A DNA stretch of 64,000 bases, from NCBI RefSeq assembly GCF_018143015.1, contig NC_054741.1, positions 59,022,197 through 59,086,196 of the forward strand, in the 5' to 3' direction. This document shows positions 48,150-59,681 of the stretch, piece by piece. The DNA comes from Lytechinus variegatus. Its lineage: Eukaryota; Echinodermata; Echinoidea; Temnopleuroida; Toxopneustidae. The notes under the pieces are model-generated. The model was not told where the DNA came from, ran no database searches, and saw only the letters and a list, made by a program, of their open reading frames with translations. The translations under genes were made by a program, and so were the position numbers. Positions within the stretch are counted from its first letter, which is position 1, and each line of letters begins with the position of its first letter.

Positions 48150-48325
48150 TGCTGAGGATCTCACACTGTCACTAAATAATTGTGCCCCTTCGAGATTTGC
48201 CCCCCCCCTAAAAATAAAGAGACCGTTCATCCATCCTTGTTTTGTTTTCTAATTCTATTTGGCTTATTACATCACCACTGCCCCTCCCTTGCGCATGTTT
48301 AATCCTGGATCCATCCCAGGGGAAC
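48150..48325. repeat. Duplicated block shared with 24900-25100
   Basis: See the matching block: GATCTCACACTGTCAC, AATTGTGCCCCTTC, GAGACCGTTCATCC, ACATCACCACTGCCC and AATCCTGGATCCA occur in the same order and orientation. Confidence 0.65.
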
Positions 48326-48783
48326 GTTTCATACCGATGTTTTTATCCTACAATATTACCCTATCAGTGCTTTTTATTGTCAGCCAATCAAAATCGTGGA
48401 AAGTTGTTAGATCTGACAAGTTGTCAGATGTGACAGCTTGTCAGACATGAAATGGTGATGAAATGCTAGCATACGATCAGGGCCGTAGCCAGAAGCATTT
48501 TGTTGGGGGGGGGGGTGTACCAGCTAAATTTGTCAACTAAATTTGGTGTGACAGCGCCAACGTGAGCACAGGGGGAGTCTGATGGGGGATGTGCCCCCCT
48601 TACAATAATCACATGTAAAAAGATTTTGAATTATTAGAATTGAATTAGTGGCATTTGGTGAATACTTTAAGGTAAATTATACAAAGATATACAAAGATAT
48701 TTGAATTGTAAAAATAAACATTTTGGATCAAAATAGAAAGGCTATTGTGCCGTAGTTGCTAACTTGCAGTATAATGATTTACC

Positions 48784-49860
48784 CTGATGTGGCATACCGT
48801 GGGTCACGGAATGGGCAACTGGTAAAATTTTTGAGTCACTCGGTGAGCGCTCAATTGCCACGTATAGGCTTATTGACCTTATAGAGACATTTTAATGACT
48901 GTGCCATTAAACGGATATGTAATGTACCTCACTGAGCAAATGATGCGAGCGCGAAGCGCGAGCTGAAAATTTTTGATAATCAGACCTAAAAAGGGACATA
49001 ATAGCAATTCTTAAAAAATAAAAATACTTATCTGTCTCGCTAAACAAACAATGCGAGCGTGAAGTGCGAGATGAAATTTTTGTATTTATTGACCCCAAAC
49101 AAAGAAAGTTTACGGACTATAAATAAAAGAATACTCATCTCAAAAGAATACTCATCTCATCTCATCTTGCTGATTTTGTTAGAAAACATAAAACAATTTT
49201 TGTAGTCATTGTAATCATGATTAAAATACGTATCTGACTAACCAAATATTGCGAGCGCGAAGTGCGAGCTGAAAATTTAGGAAATTCAGACCTGAAGAGA
49301 AGCATTTTAAAGACTTTTTTTAGAGTATACATATCTCACCATAGTCATCTAATGAATGCGAGTGCTAAGCGATTGCTGATTTTGTTAGAATCACATCCAA
49401 ACACATGAAGAGTTTTTGTAGTCATAGTCATAGTATCCAAATAGTATCCAAGTCCTTTGGAAGTGCATATAGAGACATTATTCATAATTGTGATATGCGC
49501 TATACAAGTACTGTTTACTAATCATGATTATCATACGCATCTCACTAGCGCAAAGTGCGAGCTGAAGATATAAGAAATTCAGATCTAAAGAGGGGCATTC
49601 TTAGGCTTGTTTGCGGAATCTACTAAGACTATACGTATTTCACTTTTAATGAGCTGAAAATTTTTGATATTTAGATTAGAAAAAGAGACATTTTAAGGAC
49701 TGATTTTAGGAATTCATGAAATTACAGGGTTAGGGTCAAATTATGAAAAAATAATGTAATATAACATTTTAATGTACAATAATTTCTTCTTTCCCACTAC
49801 GTTTCTTTCTTCTCCCTTTTTTTTTTTGGGGGGGGGGGCAGCCGGTGGAGGAGAGGAGTA
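48784..49860. repeat. Copy B of the GCGAGCGCGAAGCGCGAGC family
   Basis: It opens GGCATACCGTGGGTCACGG and continues with GTCACTCGGTGAGCGCTCAATTGCC. Units carry ATGCGAGCGCGAAGCGCGAG near 48942, 49052 and 49249. It closes with AATTTCTTCTTTCCCACTA, a T-run and a G-run near 49829. It matches copy A at 7251-8325 across its length, with internal rearrangement. Confidence 0.75.
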
Positions 49861-50384
49861 GACAAGTCTACAAGTTGTAAACTTGTCTTCATGAATTTGC
49901 CAACTGCAGAGTTACCAGTTTTTTAAGTCTTGTGTTCGGCTCTTTTCAGATCTGAAACGGGGCAGTATTTGTACATCACTTGGCTGACTGATAGATTGCA
50001 AAGTGTTCTGTCACTTTAATAGGCCCCCTTTATAATTTGCCAACTATACTTTGGCATTGATTATTCAAATGAAACCTTGGAAATTCATCCCACCCCATAT
50101 TTCTCTACAGGTCTAGTCTTGCCTCTAACTTTACAAAACTAATGTGTTCGTTAATTCGTCAATAATAATTGTGGTATAATTTGCAAACTTACAAGCTTGT
50201 TTATATTGGGCGAGGACCGGGGGCTTACTTTGTGTGTTATTATAGCTCAATCTGATTTGTCCTTTGTATTTTGATGACTAGTAGGGCTCTAAGCCTGGCT
50301 ACATGGACTTGGATTTGCCAACTGGTTGTCTTTACTCTATAAGTCGTAACCTTCTTCTAAGTTACCCCTATTTTTCTTTCGTTT

Positions 50385-50385
50385 T

Positions 50386-50416
<31 letters not shown>

Positions 50417-50480
50417 CTCTCTCTCTCCCCTCTCCTTCTTTCTTTTTTTCTCTTCCTTTCTTTCCCTCTTTCTTTTTCTC
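50385..50480. repeat. (TTTC)n and CT-rich microsatellite
   Basis: Tandem CTTT units pass into CT dinucleotides and T/C-rich sequence. The open frame across it is a by-product. Confidence 0.9.
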
Positions 50481-50679
50481 CCCTATCCTCCATTTTGCCG
50501 ACTCAGGACTGGTACATGATTTTACCGACGGCTACGGCCCTGATATAATAAAGATTTGATTTGTTTCATTATATTTATCGTGTTTATTTTTGTCAAATCT
50601 CCTTTTCTACACATTAAGTCATTAGCCGATATGAAAAAAAAAACAATAAGGTCTAGAGGGATGTGATCATAAGTATTAT

Positions 50680-50933
50680 AGGACAGAACACCACCATCGT
50701 CACGTTCATTATTCTAATTTGATATGTCAAAGAACTATTTGATATAGCAAAGGTCGGTGGAAATTCCCCGTCACTTGAACGGAGTGCATAGTAAAGTGTA
50801 AAATTCGTTCACGATCATAGATCATAATTTTGATATGCATAACTGTGTGTGGACATGGTGGAGGACTGAGACCAATAACCTTGCCTTTTTACAGAACGAA
50901 ATCAACTTCTGGAATTAACGGATATAGACAAAG
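50680..50933 (+). promoter_or_regulatory. Duplicated promoter/first-exon-like block, copy B
   Basis: It matches 26060-26304. The CCAAT box is at 50872-50876, GGAATTAACGGATATAGAC is conserved, and the block ends AAAG|GTGAGTA, a stronger donor than in copy A (exon end 50933). No coding exon follows on the plus strand before 64000 except LINE frames. If this copy is active, its coding exon lies to the right of the window. Confidence 0.4.
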
Positions 50934-51017
50934 GTGAGTAAATAGAACTATTCTTGTATTTTTTGTAAGTGAAGGCACATTTTACGCACATTGAAATGGT
51001 AAGATTAAGGTGGGGCA

Positions 51018-51218
51018 TTATACAGATATTGCCTACCTAGAATTTGAATATAACATTTCCTCTCCCCGATGGAGTTATATTTTTCCCAAGGGAATATATT
51101 TTGCCCGAAGCGCGCAGCGCTGAGGGAAAATATTATCCCGAGGGAAAAATATAGCTTCGGAGGGGAGTTGAAATGTTATTTATTAAAACGATAGACCAGG
51201 CAATATCTGTTATATTAT
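51018..51218. mobile_element. Hairpin MITE with ACAGATATTGCCT ends
   Basis: TTATACAGATATTGCCTACC at the left and GGCAATATCTGTTATATTA at the right are inverted. Inside, AACATTTCCTCTCCCC...GAGTTATATTTTTCCC pairs with GGGAAAAATATAGCTTC...GGGGAGTTGAAATGTT, and GCGCGCAGCGC lies at the turn. It is about 200 bp and mostly self-complementary. Confidence 0.75.
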
Positions 51219-51905
51219 ATAGTATATGTGGATTCGCCATCAGAAATTGCATTCATCATCTGGTTCAAGAGCGAAATTCTTGCTACAGCTCTGATCCGTC
51301 TACGTCATAATAGATTTTGAAAATGCATCAAGCGCGTTCTTCATGCAATCGACGCGTTAACACTAGCGCGTACATCAAATACACTATCTTGTTGCGCAAC
51401 TTGTATGCAGCGAGTGACGTCACCTTAGTGGATATAACGCCGCAATTGAAAATACTACGCAGTATATTCCCTGAGGTGACGTCAAAACCAAGAATATAAC
51501 AAATGCGATCCTCGCAGCTATGGTCACGTGATGGCGTATTGACCTATCACTGATTCGAATCTACATGACCTATGTAATATAATGGAATACTCAATTTCAA
51601 ACTTGCATTATGACGTCATCAACGACAAAAAAAATTAAGACAATGACACTGGCAATTTCCGATAGATTTCGTTTGTACTTTTTTTATGTCATCGACAATT
51701 TATGCATTACCAGGTGTAAATTCCAGAGAAATTCGAATTCATTTTTCCAAAAGAAAAATCCTTTTTGTCCCACTACTGGTGCAAAATGAATCTCCCCCTT
51801 TTATGGCACTCTTCATTGGGTCTTCAATTCTCATCCCATGTCTGTCTGGTAGTTTTCCGCTTGTAGTTCCTGATCATCTTTACGACGACTTGCAAACAAT
51901 ACACC

Positions 51906-52246
51906 CACTGGCGGATCCGGGGGGGGGGGGGCACAGCCGGCCCGTGCCCCCCTTTTTAGAAGCAAAACTAAAATTTGTAATGTAAAAATGCCATTACAAC
52001 AGAAGTGTGCCTCCCCTTTTGAAAGTGAGGCTCTCTCTCTTTTTTTTGCCTTTCATTTTGTTCGGGGACGAAATATCAGTCATTTTTGGCTTAAACCCTT
52101 TTTCCGGGGGGGGGGGGTCTTGTCAAAATTTATAGGGGACGAAATATCATTCACTTTTGGTTTAAATTTTCTTTTTTTTTTGCTTGTCTTAATTTTCCTC
52201 GGAAATACCTGCCCCCCCCCCTTGGAAAATCCTGGATCCGCCACTG
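51906..52246. mobile_element. hAT-like MITE of the TGGCGGATCC family, copy 3, with exact 8-bp target duplication
   Basis: Ends CACTGGCGGATCCGG and GGATCCGCCACTG are inverted. The 8-mer AATACACC flanks both sides exactly (51898-51905 and 52247-52254). The interior has G- and C-runs and two similar GGGGACGAAATATCA segments. An 8-bp duplication is typical of hAT transposons. Confidence 0.88.
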
Positions 52247-52510
52247 AATACACCTGAAAAATATTGAGGTTATCCAACTACCGCAAACAATCAAATTGAT
52301 CTTAAAGCTCGTGATACAAAATGGTTTTCACCTGGGGCAAAATAGAACATACTTATAGCAAAATGGTTCCATTTTGCCCCTTTTAATAATCAATTTTGCC
52401 CTAATGGTGTATTTTCTTATCAAAGGTTTACATGCTAAATCCCTGAAGCAAAGAAGGCATGTAAAAACATGTGTATAATGTTGATATCTTTTAAGTTAAT
52501 TAATTTATAT

Positions 52511-52551
52511 AGTTGCATGTATCAATTTTATCAAAATTGATACATGCAACT
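52511..52551. repeat. Perfect 19-bp inverted repeat with 3-nt loop
   Basis: AGTTGCATGTATCAATTTT, then ATC, then the exact reverse complement. It lies in otherwise ordinary AT-rich DNA. Confidence 0.92.
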
Positions 52552-52761
52552 AGAAAATTTACAGTTCTATAATCACCACTTATCTTAGATCACGAGGGTG
52601 CATTTTTTAAAGAGACGTTACTCGGATGTGTGCAGGGGGGCGTTTCATCAATATTTTCGTCCGACAAGTTGTCAGATCTGACAACTTTCCTGAATTCTGA
52701 TTGGTTGAGAAGCACTGTTACTATAGTAACTGTCGGATAGGTGAGGGAAGTGAACAATAAT

Positions 52762-55712
52762 GTTTTTTTTTTAAAGAATGGAATATATATACCTGAATAT
52801 TATGGTGAAACCAATTTCGAAAGGAGGTGAGGCAAGTTTCAATGGAGGTTATTAAAAAAATAAACTGTACTACACATTATAGTGAAGCCAGTTTAAAAGG
52901 AGGTGAGGCAAGTTTCAATGGAGGTTTTTATAATTAACTGTACTCTAAATTATGGTGAAGCCAATTTAAATGGAGGTGAGGCAGGTTTCAATGGAGGTTT
53001 TTTTTATAAAGAATAAACTGTACCACACATTATGGTGAAGCCAGTTTAAAAGGTGAGGCAAGTTTCAATGGAGGTTTTTTTTAAAGAATAAACTACTACA
53101 AATGATGGTGAAGCCAGTTTAAATGGAGGTGAGGCAGGTTTCAATGGAGGTTTTTTAAAAAGAATAAACTGTACCACACATTATGGTGAAGCCAGTTTAA
53201 AAGGAGGTGAGGCAAGTTTCAATGGAGGTTTTTTTAAAAAGAATAAACTGTACCACACAATTATGTTGAAGCCAGTTTAAATTACAGGTGAGGCAAGTTT
53301 CAATAGAGGTTTTTTTTTAAGAATAAACTGTACCACACATTATGGTGAAGCCAGTTAAAAGAAGGTGAGGCAAGTTTCAATGGAGGTTTTTTAAAAAGAA
53401 TAAACTGTACTACAAATTATGGTGAAGCCAGTTTAAATGGAGGTGAGGAAGGTTTCATGGAGGTTTTTTAAAAAGAATAAACTGTACCACACATTATGGT
53501 GAAGCCAGTTTAAAAGGAGGTGAGGCAAGTTTCAATGGAGGTTTTTAAAAAAGAATAAACTGTTCCACACATTATGGTGAAGCCAGTTTAAAAGGTGAGG
53601 CAAGTTTCAATGGAGGTTTTTTAAAAAGAATAAACTACTACAAATGATGGTGAAGCAAGTTTTAATGGAGGTGAGGCAGGTTTCAAAGGAGGTTTTTTAA
53701 AAAGAATAAACTGTACCACACATTATGGTGAAGCCAGTTTAAAAGGAGGTGAGGCAAGTTTCAATGGAGGTTTTTTAAAAAGAATAAACTGTACCACACA
53801 ATTATGTTGAAGCCAGTTTAAATTATAGGTGAGGCAAGTTTCAATAGAGGTTTTTTTTAAAAGAATAAACTGTACCACACATTATGGTGAAGCCAGTTAA
53901 AAGAAGGTGAGGCAAGTTTCAATGGAGGTTTTTTAAAAAGAATAAACTGTACCACACATTATGGTGAAGCCAGTTTAAAAGGAGGTGAGGCAAGTTTCAA
54001 TGGAGGTTTTTTAAAAAGAATAAACTGTTCCACACATTATGGTGAAGCCAGTTTAAAAGGAGGTGAGGCAAATTTCAATGGAGGTTTTTTTTTAGAATAA
54101 ACTACTACAAATGATGGTGAAGCCGGTTTAAATGGAGGTGAGGCAAGTTTCAATGGAAGTTTTTTTTAAAAAAGAATAAACTGTACCACACATTATGTTG
54201 AAGCCAATTTAAAGGGAAGTGAGGCAAGTTTCAATGGAGGTTTTGAAAAGAATAAACTGTACCACACAATTATGTTGAAGCCAGTTTAAATTATAGGTGA
54301 GGCAAGTTTCAATAGAGGTTTTTTTTAAAAAGAATAAACTGTACCACACATTATGGTGAAGCCAGTTTAAAAGAAGGTGAGGCAAGTTTCGATGGAGGTT
54401 TTTTTTAAAAAAGAATAAACTGTACCACACATTATGGTGCAACCAATTTTAAAGGTGAGGCAAGTTTCAATGGAGGTTTTTATAACTGTACTACAAATGA
54501 TGGTAAAGCCATGTAAAAGGAGGTGAGGCAAGTTCCAATGGAGTTTTTTATAACTGTACTACAAATGATGGTGAAGCCAATTTAAAAGGAGGTGAGGCAA
54601 GTTTTAGGTTTTTAAAAAGAATAAATTGTACTACACATGATGGTGAAGCCATTTTAAATGGAGGTGAGGCAGGTTTCAATGGAGGTTTTTAAAAAGGAAA
54701 ACTGTACTGGTATTATGGTGAAACCAATTTTAAAGGAGGTGAGGCAAGTTTCAATGGAGGTTTTTATAACTGTACTACAAATGATGGTAAAGCCATGTAA
54801 AAGGAGGTGAGGCAAGTTCCAATGGAGTTTTTTATAACTGTACTACAAATGATGGTGAAGCCATGTAAAAGGAGGTGAGGCAAGTTTCAGGTTTTTAAAA
54901 AGAATAAATTGTACTACACATGATGGTGAAGCCATTTTAAATGGAGGTGAGGCAGGTTTCAATGGAGGTTTTTTTAAAAAGAAAAAATTATGGTGTAGCC
55001 AATTTAAAAGGAGGTGAGGCAAGTTTCAATGGAGGTTTTTAAAAAGAAAAAACTGTACTGGTATTATGGTGAAACCAATTTTAAAGGAGGTGAGGCAAGT
55101 TTCAATGGAGGTTTTTATAACTGTACTACAAATGATGGTGAAGCCATTTAAAAGGAGGTGAGGCAAGTTTCAGGTTTTTAAAAAGAATAAATTGTACTAC
55201 ACATGATGGTGAAGCCATTTTAAATGGAGGTGAGGCAGGTTTCAATGGAGGTTTTTTTAAAAAGAACAAATTATGGTGTAGCCAATTTAAAAGGAGGTGA
55301 GGCAAGTTTCAATGGAGGTTTTTAAAAAGGAAAACTGTACTGGTATTATGGTGAAACCAATTTTAAAGGAGGTGAGGCAAGTTTTAATGGAGGTTTTTAT
55401 AACTGTACTACAAATGATGGTGAAGCCAATTTAAAAGGAGGTGAGGCAAGTTCCAATGGAGTTTTTTTATAACTGTACTACAAATGACGGTGAAGGGTTA
55501 GGGTTAGGGATTTGTTCTTTTTAAAAAGAACAAATTATGGTGTAGCCAATTTAAAAGGAGGTGAGGCAAGTTTCAATGGAGGTTTTAAAAAAGAAAAAAC
55601 TGTACTGGTATTATGGTGAAAATAATTTTAAAGGAGGTGAGGCAAGTTTTAATGGAGGTTTTTATAACTGTACTACAAATGATGGTGACGCCAATTTAAA
55701 AGGAGGTGAGGC
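52762..55712. repeat. Minisatellite, about 39 units of about 76 bp, with higher-order structure
   Basis: The unit is roughly ATTATGGTGAAGCCAGTTTA, AAAGGAGGTGAGGCAAGTTT, CAATGGAGGTTTTTT, AAAAAGAATAAACTGTACCACAC. Variant units are interspersed. One with TTATGTTGAAGCC, AATTATAGGTGAGG and CAATAGAGG recurs near 53260, 53800 and 54268. Another with ACTGGTATTATGGTGAAACC recurs near 54708, 55061, 55335 and 55598. The right part uses TATAACTGTACTACAAATGATGG in place of the A-rich linker. Nearly every unit holds AGGTGAGG. No unit spacer is unique, so it is not a CRISPR-like array. Confidence 0.97.
55495..55509 (+). repeat. Telomere-type GGGTTAGGGTTAGGG inside the minisatellite
   Basis: Fifteen bases of TTAGGG-type sequence replace the usual end of one minisatellite unit, right after GACGGTGAA. 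Confidence 0.8.
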
Positions 55713-55859
55713 ATATCACACAATTATATTTTTTTATGTAAACAATAACGTGTATATACCTTAGGAAAGAAAAAGAATGGGGTGTGCCTATGGGCCTGCC
55801 TATAGGGTTTCACCTTCAATTGTTTGCTGTAGTAAAACTTATCTTGAGTGATACTAGCA

Positions 55860-56165
55860 TTATTGATTTTAAGGTCAAGGTCACAATGAAATGTTTTCAT
55901 CTTACTCTTCTGCAGTCTTTCTAAATGTGATAACTTCAGTTTAAACTTTACCTAGGCTCATATATTTGTTATGTATGATACTAGCATGGAGGAAGCATAA
56001 CGATTTTGAGGTAAAAAGGTCAAGGTTGCAGTGACATGTTTTCATCCTACCCTTCTCAAGTCCTTAATTGTTAAGGAGATAACTTCAGTTTAGCTTAACG
56101 TAGCTAGGTTCATATAATTATATATATATGATACCACCATAGATCCCAGGAAATCTCTGATTTTC
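55860..56165. repeat. Two diverged tandem units of about 147 bp
   Basis: AAGGTCAAGGTCACAATGA and AAGGTCAAGGTTGCAGTGA, each followed by ATGTTTTCATC, TACTCTTCT/TACCCTTCT, GATAACTTCAGTTTA and a TAGG.TCATATA.TT segment. Confidence 0.65.
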
Positions 56166-56189
56166 AGGTCAGACGGTAAAAGGTGAAGT

Positions 56190-57900
56190 CACCACCTTCC
56201 ACTTTTCTTGCTTGACCAATTACTCTATTTTCCGTGTTACGTGTTTTAAGATGTCCAGGATGGTCATTGTTACATGGGTTTGATAGAAGTTCTTTAGCTC
56301 TTTGTAAACGTTTTCTGACCCTGAACTGATAGGTCATCCTTTTTGCCATGTTTAACATACATGACAGTATTTATTTGTTGCATGTACTTATATTCTATTG
56401 AGTTACAATCTCATGGTGGACTTTTACCTTTTAATCTCATTGGACAATGATAGTACTGTCCATCTAAATTCCAAATCAGACTGTTTAACCATCTTCTATG
56501 ATGTTCATAATGGGTATTTGTTACTTGACGTACTTAGATAGAGTTCATTACCTCTTCGTAAACGTTTTGAACCTTGCATATAGGTCATCCTATTATCTCA
56601 TGATGTTCGACAAGCAAGACGATATCTCTGTTCTATACAGTCTTATTCTAGAATGACAAAGAATGACAAAGAGTGTGACTTTTCCACTGTATTTTGGGAT
56701 AATGGTACTGCTGTCTATTTTAAAGTCTAAATAAGATTGTTTAACCATCTTTTAAGATGTCCAGGATGGTCATTGTTACATGGGTTTGATAGAAGAAGTT
56801 CTTTAGCTCTTTGTAAACGTTTTCTGATCCTGAACTGATAGGTCACCCCTTTTGCCATGTTTAACATGCATGAGTATTTATTTGTTGCATGTACTTATAT
56901 TCTATTGAGTTACAATCTCATGGTGGACTTTTACCTTTTAATCTCATTGGATAATGATAGTACTGTCCATCTAAATTCCAAATCAGATTGTTTAACCATC
57001 TTCTATGATGTTCATAATGGGTATTTGTTACTTGACGTACTTAGATAGAGTTCATTACCTCTTCGTAAACGTTTTGAACCTTGCATATAGGTCATCCTAT
57101 TATCTCATGATGTTCGACAAGCAAGACGATATCTCTGTTCTATACAGTCTTATTCTAGAATGACAAAGAATGACAAAGAGTGTGACTTTTCCACTGTATT
57201 TTGGGATAATGGTACTGCTGTCTATTTTAAAGTCTAAATAAGATTGTTTAACCATCTTTTAAGATGTCCAGAATGGTCATTATTACATGGGTTTGATAGA
57301 AGAAGTTCTTTAGCTCTTTGTAAACGTTTTCTGATCCTGAACTGATAGGTCACCCCTTTTGTCATGTTGAGTATTTATTTCTTGCATGTACTTATATTCT
57401 ATTGAGTTACAATCTCATGGTGGACTTTTACCTTTTAATCTCATTGGATAATGATAGTACTGTCCATCTAAATTCCAAATCAGATTGTTTAACCATCTTT
57501 TATGATGTTCATAATGGGTATTTGTTACTTGACGTACTTAGATAGAGTTCATTACCTCTTCGTAAACGTTTTGAACCTTGCATTATAGGTCATCCTATTA
57601 TCTCATGATGTTCGACAAGCAAAGCGATATCTCTGTTCTATACAGTCTTATTCTAGAATGACAAAGAATGACAAAGAGTGTGACTTTTCCACTGTATTCC
57701 GGATAATGGTACTGCTGTCTATTTTAAAAGTCCAAACTAGATTGTTTAACCATCTATTAGGATGTACAGGATGGTCATTGTTACATGGGTTTGAGAAGAA
57801 AAAAAAAGTTCTTTATCTCTTTGTAAACGTTTTCTGATCCTGCTTATTGGACATCCTATTATTATCTTACGATGGTCAGCATACATGACGATATCTCTGT
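56190..57900. repeat. Tandem array of 507-bp units, about 3.4 copies
   Basis: The marker AAGATGTCCAGGATGGTCA occurs at 56248, 56754, 57261 and (as AGGATGTACAGG) 57759, giving periods of 506, 507 and 498. The middle copies are almost identical. Within a unit, two halves of about 250 bp are related: TAAACGTTTTCTGATCCTG...ATAGGTCACC and TAAACGTTTTGAACCTTGC...ATAGGTCATCC. The unit is therefore itself an old dimer. Decayed material continues to about 58140. There is no coding frame. Confidence 0.9.
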
Positions 57901-58361
57901 CCGGTTCATTGCACAGTGTACATTCTATTTTATGAGGATACTATTCTATGAAAATAATACATTGTTTTTTCTGGAATGATAGAGACAATTGTTTTCAAAT
58001 TCTCGTTTAAATATTTAGAATGATCATTGATTCTTGTCAAGTTTGAGCAAATCTCTATTCTAGAATGACAAAAGGTATCTATTGAGATACAGTCTTATGG
58101 AGGACTTTTGTCTTTTTCTCTCATTGGACAATGTTAACAGCTTTTGATAAATATTTTTTTTTACTACACTTGGCAAGGGTAGGAAAAAAAACGACATTTC
58201 GCTTACCAAGATACTTTTATTTTAATTTTCATTCAAACCATTCATTATCATTACTATTGCATTTGTATGTAATTGTAGTCTGGGGGTTCTTGTGGGTTTT
58301 TTAGTTTTTTTATTTTTTTATTTTTTATTTTTATTTTTTTTCTTCTTCTATATCATTGTTA

Positions 58362-59681
58362 ATGAATAGACGTTTTCCTTGTGCTATATGTAACAACGTC
58401 GTGAAAAATAACCAAAAGGGGCTACTTTGTACATCTTGCAATTTATGGGTTCATATTTCTTGTGTCAACATTCCTTTGAGGATTTATAACGATGATTCAG
58501 AACTTTTCTTAAATTGGAAATGTCCAAAATGTTTAATGAAAGAATTACCTTTTTATAATGATACTTCTGATACTTCAAACCTACCGATTTATAATGTACC
58601 ATTTATTGGACATGACGAAAGAAATCTTAGATATCGGGAGTTAGCATTAAAAGGATTACGTTTTGCGCAGTTAAATGTTGTAAGCTTATTGAGGAATATT
58701 GATGAAATACGTTCAATTCTCATTGACAATCAAATTCACATATTTGCACTTAATGAAACGAGATTAGATGATAGCATTAATAATGGTGAGGTACTTATAC
58801 CAAATTATGAAATAATCCGTAAAGATAGAAATAGGGTGGGAGGTGGAATTGCAATTTACATCCACGAAACTTTAAAATTTACGCTATTAGAGCATGATTC
58901 ATTGTCTTCGATAGAAGCAATAGCAATTGTTACTCATTTAAAAAACACGCAACCTATTATATTTGTTAATTGGTACAGACCTCCTAATTCCCATAGTGCG
59001 GTTCTCGATTAATATGAACAAATGTTATCTTTTGTTAGTGGATTCAACTATTCAATGATAATAATGGGAGATGCAAATTTTGATATAAAACGACCGAGTA
59101 ATTCACAGACTTTGAAATACAATCAAATTAATAGTATTTATTCACTAGAACAAGTTAATACTTCTAAATATACACGAATAGTGGGCGGCTCCGCAACACT
59201 AATTGATCATATGCTTACTAATTCTATAAATAAAGTGAGGTCTTTTGGTGTAATCGATAATGGGCTTAGTGATCATTCTATGAGTTTTCTCATTTGGAAA
59301 TCCCATTCAATGGATACCCATGAAAAATACGTTACCTTCAGGAAGTGTAGAAATATTGATATCAGTCGCTTTAAATCTGATGTTAAAAACCAAAATTGGA
59401 ATGAGATAGAAAATTTTGATGACATAAATGATGCGGTAAAAAAGTGGGAAGAACTTTTGCTAGAGGTTGTGGATAAACATATGCCATTTAAGACTAAACG
59501 TGTAAAGAATAAACACTCTCCTTGGTTAAATGAACATCTCTTCAACTTAATGAAACAGAGAGATCGAATGAAATGTAAAGCTAAATCAAAACAAGATGAA
59601 AGGTTATGGGTAGAGTATAGGCGCTTAAGAAATAAAGTCACCTATGAAATAAAAAAAGAAAAAAAAGAAATATTATTATGA
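58362..59681 (+). CDS. LINE PHD finger and endonuclease frame
   Basis: The frame starts at ATG 58362 (MNRRFPCAICNN). The finger uses Cys4-His-Cys3 spacing: CAIC, CTSC, HISC, CPKC within the first 65 residues. The endonuclease follows: LRFAQLNVVSLLRN, HIFALNETRLDD, GGGIAIYIHETL, FVNWYRPPNSH, IIMGDANFDI, TLIDHMLTN and LSDHSM. A TAA at 59010-59012 breaks the frame before the GDANFD motif, and the same frame continues beyond it. After the endonuclease comes a basic linker with SPWLNEHLFNLMKQRD. Confidence 0.9.

Noticed and set aside
50303-50548. Open frame of Phe/Leu/Ser repeats
   Set aside because: It is created by the (TTTC)n/CT microsatellite.
52762-55712. CRISPR-like regular repeat array
   Set aside because: Units are head to tail without unique spacers and vary like a minisatellite; no cas genes are present and the context is eukaryotic.
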